A DNA stretch of 64,000 nucleotides. Source: Thioflexithrix psekupsensis (GTDB taxonomy: Bacteria; Pseudomonadota; Gammaproteobacteria; Beggiatoales; Beggiatoaceae). The DNA is taken from assembly GCF_002149925.1 (NCBI RefSeq), contig NZ_MSLT01000006.1:310001-374000 (forward strand), read 5' to 3'. Shown one piece after another: positions 59,007-64,000 of the stretch (positions are counted from its first letter, which is position 1; every line of letters begins with the position of its first letter). The notes under the pieces are model-generated. The model was not told the origin of the DNA, did no database searches, and worked only from the letters and a program-made list of their open reading frames with translations. Made by a program: the position numbers and the translations under genes.

Positions 59007-59032
59007 GTGTCTGCGTTGGCACAGACTTTTTT
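59007..59032 (+). terminator. Hairpin with T-run in the uup/BI-1 intergenic region
   Basis: GTCTG (59009-59013) and CAGAC (59022-59026) form a short stem followed by TTTTTT. It lies on the + strand about 100 bp before the BI-1 gene and 180 bp beyond the start of uup. It could end a small transcript begun near TATAAA (about 58935), or attenuate the BI-1 message. The rest of 58828-59128 is AT-rich with no gene. Confidence 0.4.
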
Positions 59033-59128
59033 CCACTGCCACCCGTTCGCAAACCGGCTTGTTTGCATCCCACTTAAATGTTTTTGTTTTACTTCAATGC
59101 CTTATTCTGAAATTCAGAGGTGACAGCC

Positions 59129-59875
59129 ATGCTTTTTGATAAAATGAACGCCAATAATACCAACAATCCCAATCCTGCCAATGTCAAAGTCGCAACCATG
59201 AACGCGGGCAGTATGGAAGATTACGCGGATGAAGCCCGTCCGTTGTCGCAAGCAGAAGCCAATAAACTGATTCGTAACACTTATACCCTGTTGGCGATGA
59301 CGCTGGCCTTCAGTGCTGTTACTGCGGGGATGGCTCTGGTTATGGAAATGCCGCGCATCCATTGGATCGTGACTTTAGTGGGTTATTTCGGTCTGCTGTT
59401 TTTGACCCAATATTTGCGCAATAGCGTGTGGGGTTTGGCTTCTGTATTCGCATTGACGGGCTTTATGGGCTTGACCTTGGGGCCTATCATCGGCATGTAT
59501 TTAAGCGCGTTTAGCAACGGACATACGCTGGTCATGATGGCTTTTGGTTCGACCGCCGCCGTTTTCTTAGGCTTGTCGGGTTATGCCTTGACCACCCGTA
59601 AAGATTTCAGCTTTTTAGGTGGATTCTTATTCGTCGGTATTTTAGTCGCCTTTTTGGCGGGGATCGGCGCGATTGTGTTCCAAATGCCCGGCTTGTCCTT
59701 AGCGGTCTCAGCGATGTTTGTATTGCTCATGTCCGGTTTAATTCTCTACCAAACCAGCGATATGGTACACGGCCGTGAAACCAATTATATTATGGCTACC
59801 GTAACCTTATACGTTTCCATTTATAACTTGTTCTTGAGTTTGTTGCAATTATTTGGTTTGATGGGTGAAGAGTAA
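59129..59875 (+). CDS. Bax inhibitor-1 / YccA family membrane protein
   Basis: 248-aa protein: a polar N-terminus rich in Asn (MNANNTNNPNPANV), then seven hydrophobic segments. RPLSQAEANKLIRNTYTLLA leads into the first membrane helix, and the last segment VTLYVSIYNLFLSLLQLFGL has the family's C-terminal pattern. YccA modulates FtsH proteolysis of membrane proteins in E. coli, and others leak Ca2+. I start at ATG 59129 with AGAGG eight bases upstream; a GTG at 59120 is in frame. A single gene ended by the terminator at 59926. Confidence 0.93.
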   Translation: MLFDKMNANNTNNPNPANVKVATMNAGSMEDYADEARPLSQAEANKLIRNTYTLLAMTLAFSAVTAGMALVMEMPRIHWIVTLVGYFGLLFLTQYLRNSVWGLASVFALTGFMGLTLGPIIGMYLSAFSNGHTLVMMAFGSTAAVFLGLSGYALTTRKDFSFLGGFLFVGILVAFLAGIGAIVFQMPGLSLAVSAMFVLLMSGLILYQTSDMVHGRETNYIMATVTLYVSIYNLFLSLLQLFGLMGEE

Positions 59876-59925
59876 GCGGATTTGATTGCGATCTACGCGA
59901 CGTTTTAATTGCAATGTGCAGTAAA

Positions 59926-59968
59926 AACCCCCATAGGTGCGTTATTGGCCTATGGGGGCTTTTTTTTG
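59926..59968 (+). terminator. Rho-independent terminator after the BI-1 gene
   Basis: CCCCCATAGG (59928-59937) and CCTATGGGGG (59949-59958) form a perfect 10-bp stem followed by CTTTTTTTT. A leading AAAAA allows weaker action on the opposite strand. Confidence 0.9.
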
Positions 59969-60004
59969 CGATATAATCTGATTTTTCACCAAAGGAGTTT
60001 GTTC

Positions 60005-61081
60005 ATGTTGAAATTTTTTAAGTCTTACGGAATTTATGGCTTAATGGCTTTGCTGTTGGGTTTGCCCTTGTTGAGTGTCGCACAAGACAATGTGCGATGG
60101 AAAATGGTGACGACTTGGCCGCCTAATTTTCCCGTGTTTCAAGAAGGCGTAGAACGATTCGCCAAAGAAGTCGAAGTGATGAGTAATGGGCGTTTACGGA
60201 TTCAAGTTTTTCCCGGTGGGAAATTAGTGCCGCCCTTGCAGACGTTTGATGCTGTCTCACAAGGCACAGTACAGATCGGCCATGGCGCAGCGTATTATTG
60301 GGCGGGGAAAGTGCCTGCCGCGCAGTTTATGACCACTGTTCCCTTCGGCATGACCGCTAAAGGCATGAATGCGTGGTTTTATCACGGCGGCGGTTTGGCG
60401 TTGTGGGATGAGTTGTATCAGCCATTTGGCTTAAAAGCCTTTCCCGCAGGCAATACAGGCGTGCAAATGGGCGGCTGGTTTAATAAAGAAATCAACACTA
60501 TCGCCGATTTACAAGGCTTAAAAATGCGCATTCCCGGTTTAGGCGGTAAAGTGTTGTCCAAAGCAGGCGGGACTCCGGTCTTGTTGGCTGGCGGCGAAAT
60601 TTATACCGCTTTAGAACGCGGCACCATCGACGCAACGGAATGGGTTGGCCCTTATCATGATGAGCGATTGGGTTTGTATCGTACCGCGAAGCATTATTAT
60701 TACCCCGGCTGGCATGAACCCGCTACGGCTTTGGAATTGATCGTGAATTTGAAAGCGTGGGAAGCCTTACCGGCTGATTTACAAAAGATTGTTGAAGTGG
60801 CCGCACGCGCTTTGAATTTGGACATGTATGCTGAATTTGAAGCGAATAATTTGCGGGCTTTGCGCGAATTACGCGAAAAATACAAGGTAGATGTGCGTGA
60901 ATTTCCTGCCGAAGTGTTGGCTGAATTGCGCCGTTTGACCGAGGAAACGCTCAACGAAGAAGCCGAAAAAGACGCAAGTTTCAAGAAAGTCTATGAAGCC
61001 TATCGTGCGTTCCAAGCGGATAATGACGCATGGAATGCGATTTCTGAAAATGCTTACAATCGCGCCCGCACACAAGAATAG
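60005..61081 (+). CDS. TRAP transporter solute-binding protein (DctP/TakP-like)
   Basis: 359-aa periplasmic receptor. Signal peptide: basic start, then a hydrophobic stretch (IYGLMALLLGLPLLSVAQD) with cleavage near residue 27. Mature segments WKMVTTWPPNFPVFQEGVER, FPGGKLVPPLQTFDAVSQGT and ATEWVGPYHDERLGLYRTAK resemble the TakP group that binds alpha-keto acids such as pyruvate, with the conserved Arg in LKMRIPGLGGKVL contacting the carboxylate. TRAP uptake is Na+-driven and needs DctQ/DctM membrane subunits, which are not adjacent. I start at ATG 60005 with AAGGAG eight bases upstream; the frame opens earlier at 59909 across the previous terminator. It is flanked by terminators on both sides, so it is monocistronic. 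Confidence 0.92.
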   Translation: MLKFFKSYGIYGLMALLLGLPLLSVAQDNVRWKMVTTWPPNFPVFQEGVERFAKEVEVMSNGRLRIQVFPGGKLVPPLQTFDAVSQGTVQIGHGAAYYWAGKVPAAQFMTTVPFGMTAKGMNAWFYHGGGLALWDELYQPFGLKAFPAGNTGVQMGGWFNKEINTIADLQGLKMRIPGLGGKVLSKAGGTPVLLAGGEIYTALERGTIDATEWVGPYHDERLGLYRTAKHYYYPGWHEPATALELIVNLKAWEALPADLQKIVEVAARALNLDMYAEFEANNLRALRELREKYKVDVREFPAEVLAELRRLTEETLNEEAEKDASFKKVYEAYRAFQADNDAWNAISENAYNRARTQE

Positions 61082-61114
61082 TCGCTTAGTAATGAGAAGA
61101 TAAGGGAAATTATC

Positions 61115-61155
61115 AGGGATAACATTGTATTAAGCGGTGTTATCCCTGTTTTTTT
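61115..61155 (+). terminator. Rho-independent terminator after the TRAP receptor gene
   Basis: AGGGATAACA (61115-61124) and TGTTATCCCT (61138-61147) form a perfect 10-bp stem followed by GTTTTTTTG. Its arm sequence is close to that of the phoU terminator (AGGATAACGC). Confidence 0.88.
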
Positions 61156-61187
61156 GCAGTGCTTTTAAGCCAGTGGAATGAAAAATA

Positions 61188-62066
61188 ATGATGCTATGGT
61201 CAGGATTATTATTGGGGACGGTGATTATTGGATTATTGCTGTGGGTGGGTTATCAGCGGTATCGCCAGCAACAATGGCGTAATCTGATGTCTTTGGGGCC
61301 TGCACCGGGTAAAAATAGTTTTCGTAATTATCGTAAAGGGCGTTTTTGGCTGCGGGATCGGTATTCGCCGTGGTTGCCAAATATTAGCCGTTATGGGGGA
61401 AAGCGTGACTTAACCGTGTCGCAGGTCATCGCCACGGAATATCCGCGAGCCGTCGATGTGAATACTGAGCCATTGGAGCAGCAACGTCCTTGCTACGTTG
61501 TTCGTGAGCCGTTGCTGTCGGAGAGCCATTTGGCGTTGTTGCGAATGTTGTGGCAGATTTTGCGGCCGAGTGTTTATCAGGTTTTTCCAGACTGGTGGTT
61601 AAGTCAGGTGGTGGACATTCGTAAAACAGAAGACGGCAATATTCATGAAGCCCACGCCCAACGTTTACAAAATAAGCGCGTCGATTTTGTGATCTGTGAT
61701 TCGCAGGCGAAAGTGCGCGGAATTATTTTATTAGAACCCGAAAACCGAGCCGAACAGAAATTAAAACAACAAGTTGAAGCCCGTTTTATTGAAAGTTTAT
61801 TAACAAATGTAGATATTCCTGTTTTATTTTTAGCAGAAAATGAAAAGCATGAGATAAAGCAAATAGCGTGTTTATTGTCTGAGCGATTTAAATTAAATTT
61901 AACTCAAAAATCATCCATATCCAAGCCTGCGATGCCGGCTTGTCCCAAATGTGGCGCGGCCATGAAAAAAACACAAGCCAAAACAGGACAGTATGCCGGC
62001 CAATGGTTATTCGTCTGTTCGGATTATCCGCGTTGTCGCACGGCGCGAAAATGTCCAACCCATTAA
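61188..62066 (+). CDS. Membrane-anchored DUF2726 protein with C-terminal topoisomerase-type zinc finger
   Basis: 292 aa. One N-terminal membrane segment (LWSGLLLGTVIIGLLLWVGY) is followed by a basic linker. The central DUF2726 domain (about 105-235) includes VDFVICDSQAKVRGIILLEP and FIESLLTNVDIPVLF, matching its restriction-endonuclease-like fold with a D-x(n)-ExN core. The C-terminal CPKCGAAMKKTQ ... WLFVCSDYPRCRTARKC is a four-Cys zinc ribbon like those at the end of topoisomerase IA. The combination suggests nucleic-acid handling at the membrane; the function is unknown. Two adjacent ATGs open the gene. Its mRNA may end at the weak hairpin CAGAC-GGTT-GTCTG (62109-62122). Confidence 0.82.
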   Translation: MMLWSGLLLGTVIIGLLLWVGYQRYRQQQWRNLMSLGPAPGKNSFRNYRKGRFWLRDRYSPWLPNISRYGGKRDLTVSQVIATEYPRAVDVNTEPLEQQRPCYVVREPLLSESHLALLRMLWQILRPSVYQVFPDWWLSQVVDIRKTEDGNIHEAHAQRLQNKRVDFVICDSQAKVRGIILLEPENRAEQKLKQQVEARFIESLLTNVDIPVLFLAENEKHEIKQIACLLSERFKLNLTQKSSISKPAMPACPKCGAAMKKTQAKTGQYAGQWLFVCSDYPRCRTARKCPTH

Positions 62067-62136
62067 CTCTATTGGAAGTTTTAGCTGATGGTTCGTGGGG
62101 GTTTAGGACAGACGGTTGTCTGCCCTGACGATACCG

Positions 62137-62553
62137 TTAAGACCAGCCCTGATCCTTTTTAAAACGATGTATTAAGCGGCGATCTCGCTTATTCGGACGC
62201 GAGTCTGGGGCGGTGAATAAACCCGCTTGAGACTTGCGCAAAATCGCTTCTGCTTCGCGCTGTTGAATGCTCTCTGGTGTTTCTTCATACAGCAACGCGG
62301 CCACCGTTGCCGGCCCGCGTTGTCGGGATAAGCCTCTGACCCATACCACTTTTTCCCAAGCCGGTGTGCGCACCGTAATCTGATCACCCACGCGCACCGC
62401 CCGTGAGGGTTTACAACGCTGCTGATTCACCTGAACTTTACCGCCGCTAATCGCTTCCGTTGCCAGCGACCGCGTTTTAAAAAAGCGAGCCGACCATAAC
62501 CACTTATCTAAGCGAATCGGCTCTTCTGCGCTGATTGTCGCGTCTTTCACCAA
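62137..62553 (-). CDS. hslR: Ribosome-associated heat shock protein Hsp15
   Basis: 138-aa S4-domain RNA-binding protein: IRLDKWLWSARFFKTRSLAT, then AISGGKVQVNQQRCKPSRAV, VGDQITVRTPAWEKVVWVRG and a basic tail (RPNKRDRRLIHRFKK). Hsp15 binds 50S subunits carrying a nascent chain and rescues stalled ribosomes after heat stress. The frame begins with TTG (62553) followed by GTG (62550); GGAGGG lies eight bases before the TTG, within the end of the upstream DUF3108 gene, so the non-ATG start is likely. It is translationally coupled to that gene. Confidence 0.93.
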   Translation of the reverse strand: MVKDATISAEEPIRLDKWLWSARFFKTRSLATEAISGGKVQVNQQRCKPSRAVRVGDQITVRTPAWEKVVWVRGLSRQRGPATVAALLYEETPESIQQREAEAILRKSQAGLFTAPDSRPNKRDRRLIHRFKKDQGWS

Positions 62554-62554
62554 T

Positions 62555-63274
62555 TTATAAGCCCTCCACTCGCTCTAAAATTAACACGCCTGCGTCGCCT
62601 TTTTCCACATGTTCGACTTTTATGGGGAGAAAATGCCACTGTGGCGCACACCATAGTGTGGTTTGTCGCTTGCCATCGTCGCTAATCCGTTGATATTTAA
62701 GTGTATTAACTTGTTGTGCGCCAATATTTACCGCTTCCTCGCCCAAGAAACGCGGCGTATAAGTTCTCACTTCCCCTTTGTAAGCAACTTTGAATGACAA
62801 ATCACGTTCGCCCGCCGCTAATTGTTGCATTAACACCAGTTGATACAACATGTTATCCAACACGCCTTCGGATAAAGGCACAGACCATTCTTGTCCAACA
62901 ATCGTATTGTTAGCCACACCGTTTGTCCAGTCAAACTCAATAAGATCATGTCTGGGATTTTTTTTGCGGGCGTGTTTGTATTCATAGCGCAAGGGTTGAA
63001 TCAAGCCACTGGCCGTTTGAGAAAATAAACTGCGTTCCATAATGACATCTCCGCGAAATAACGCCGCAATGCCACTGGTTTCAGTTTGAGTCTCAAACAC
63101 ATAATTTTCGCCTTGTGAATAGAAACGTCTAACCCCCTTTCCTACGGGTAAACCCTTGAGATAAACCGAATAATGTGCCGTAAAACTCGGCGGTAATGGC
63201 CATATTTCTCCCGCAAAACCACTTCGTGTCAAACTCAAGGCTAAAAACAAAGCCAAAAAATAAATCCACTTCAT
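62555..63274 (-). CDS. DUF3108 secreted protein
   Basis: 239 aa with a Sec signal peptide (basic MKW, hydrophobic IYFLALFLALSLTRSGFA, cleavage after AGFA-type small residues). The mature protein is strand-rich: SFTAHYSVYLKGLPVGKGVR, YVFETQTETSGIAALFRGDV and WHFLPIKVEHVEKGDAGVLI match the DUF3108 family, which is common in gamma- and betaproteobacteria and is predicted to be periplasmic or outer-membrane linked. Its role is unknown. It precedes hslR by one base, forming a two-gene unit. The upstream 725 bp to the window end hold no clear partner. Confidence 0.88.
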   Translation of the reverse strand: MKWIYFLALFLALSLTRSGFAGEIWPLPPSFTAHYSVYLKGLPVGKGVRRFYSQGENYVFETQTETSGIAALFRGDVIMERSLFSQTASGLIQPLRYEYKHARKKNPRHDLIEFDWTNGVANNTIVGQEWSVPLSEGVLDNMLYQLVLMQQLAAGERDLSFKVAYKGEVRTYTPRFLGEEAVNIGAQQVNTLKYQRISDDGKRQTTLWCAPQWHFLPIKVEHVEKGDAGVLILERVEGL

Positions 63275-64000
63275 CTTAATAAGCTCCCGATCAAAAAATT
63301 AAGCCACTTAGCCAAAACAATGTCCCATCACCTCACCAGGACTGTTAAAAATCAATCGATTATCACCATTATCAAAAAATATCCCTCATTCTAAAGAAAT
63401 ACAAAAAACAAGCATAAGCTCCAACACTAAATAGATAATTCAAACTAAGCTAAACTCAAGCCCTACTCTCGATAAAAATAGAGACTAAAAGCAACGAGAG
63501 CTAGACAAAACCCAATAAAAAATCTACACTACTCTCCTAAGCACAAAAGAAATTAGCTTTATCTACAGAATAATCCCATCAACTTCCGCTATCATCCAAT
63601 AAAAAGACCTGTTGTCAACCGCATCGCCAACGACTGGCTTTGTATCAATGTCAAAATATCCCTTTTAACAAGAATCATCCCGCCAAAATTAAACTAAACC
63701 CAGCCGCTAATCTGGCCTTATCCCACAGATTTGTGGCAAAAAAATGGCAAGCCGCTAATCGATAATGTAAAGCGATACAGATTACATTAGAATCCATGAA
63801 AGAATCTCCTTAATGAACCCCTTAAATTTCTCTTTTTATTTATAAAAATATCAAGCTATTCAATAAGTTATTTTATATACTTCTCTTAAATTCTCCGTTA
63901 AAATACACTTGAAAAAGGCTGTCAAACCCCATCGCAATTCTCTGCAATATAACCTTATCCTAAACGGCAAATGCAGCACGGACAAGCCCGATCTAAAAAA
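63275..64000. other. Gene-poor AT-rich stretch
   Basis: The first 200 bases carry the DUF3108 promoter region, though no clean -35/-10 stands out. No RNA gene, long repeat or mobile-element end is visible. A 50-codon open frame on the + strand (about 63605-63765) and the 40-codon one on the - strand (63675-63797) overlap. The text AGCCGCTAATC occurs twice (near 63701 and 63751), hinting at degraded duplicated sequence. Confidence 0.6.
63675..63797 (-). CDS. Possible 40-aa small protein
   Basis: The frame begins MDSNVICIALHYRL and ends GFSLILAG. The only support is a good ribosome-binding site (AAGGAGATTCTTTC before ATG). I do not recognise the product, and the region looks degenerate, so it may be a remnant rather than a gene. 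Confidence 0.25.
   Translation of the reverse strand: MDSNVICIALHYRLAACHFFATNLWDKARLAAGFSLILAG

Overview
The window looks like chromosome from a gammaproteobacterium of moderate, slightly AT-rich composition. Supporting genes are gamma-type pilS/pilR, yggX, hslR, glnE, mfd, uvrC, a bifunctional mnmC and an initiator tRNA close to the E. coli one. A K+-independent proton-pumping pyrophosphatase, a bacterial sucrose synthase/sucrose-phosphate synthase operon, a large NRPS and an insertion-sequence-rich end suggest an environmental, possibly sulfur-oxidising Thiotrichales/Beggiatoaceae-like lineage. That placement is inference, not proof.

Layout. 1-2423: two nearly identical IS630-family elements in opposite orientation, flanking a 220-bp scrap that reads as part of a type I restriction subunit (hsdR). 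2424-3016: a small winged-helix gene with a promoter, a direct-repeat pair and a bidirectional terminator. 3028-5058 (-): hppA. 5301-13706 (-): a single-protein NRPS, TubC-C-A-PCP-sulfotransferase-C-A-PCP-TE, with A-domain codes resembling Ser and Gly. 13.9-16.5 kb: trxA, yggX, a LOG-family hydrolase and an LpxL-type acyltransferase. 16.5-19.9 kb (-): PilS/PilR-like two-component pair; the regulator has two Fis-like HTHs. 20.1-25.9 kb (+): pstC-pstA-pstB-phoU behind a textbook Pho box, without pstS. 25.9-29.5 kb (-): GspC-like and GspM-like proteins, then a 3-hydroxybutyrate-oligomer hydrolase-like lipoprotein whose GxSxG motif reads GWGTG. 29.7-32.6 kb: glnE.

32.6-34.9 kb is accessory: fold-back repeats, a gene-end remnant, then an AAA ATPase plus a frameshifted DUF4435/TOPRIM gene that resembles the PARIS (AriA/AriB) anti-phage system. 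35.1-45.9 kb is housekeeping: mnmC, htpX, gcvPB, a MoeA-like protein lacking a key Asp, an AEC transporter, mfd and a histidine phosphatase. 46.0-51.4 kb (-) is a fructokinase / sucrose-phosphate synthase-phosphatase fusion / sucrose synthase operon, which can make and reversibly cleave sucrose. 51.6-55.1 kb: proA, tRNA-fMet and uvrC. 55.1-58.8 kb (-): an ABC-F protein (Uup) translationally coupled to an AAA ATPase-PIN nuclease pair, a candidate uncharacterised defence or toxin module. 59.1-63.3 kb: a BI-1/YccA protein, an orphan TRAP solute receptor, a DUF2726 zinc-finger membrane protein, hslR and a DUF3108 protein. 63.3-64.0 kb has no convincing gene.

The strongest candidates for new biology are the NRPS with an internal sulfotransferase next to a predicted serine-loading module, the ATPase-PIN pair behind uup, the broken PARIS-like pair, and the tandem-HTH PilR homologue. 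All functions are from sequence reading alone; no database search was run.
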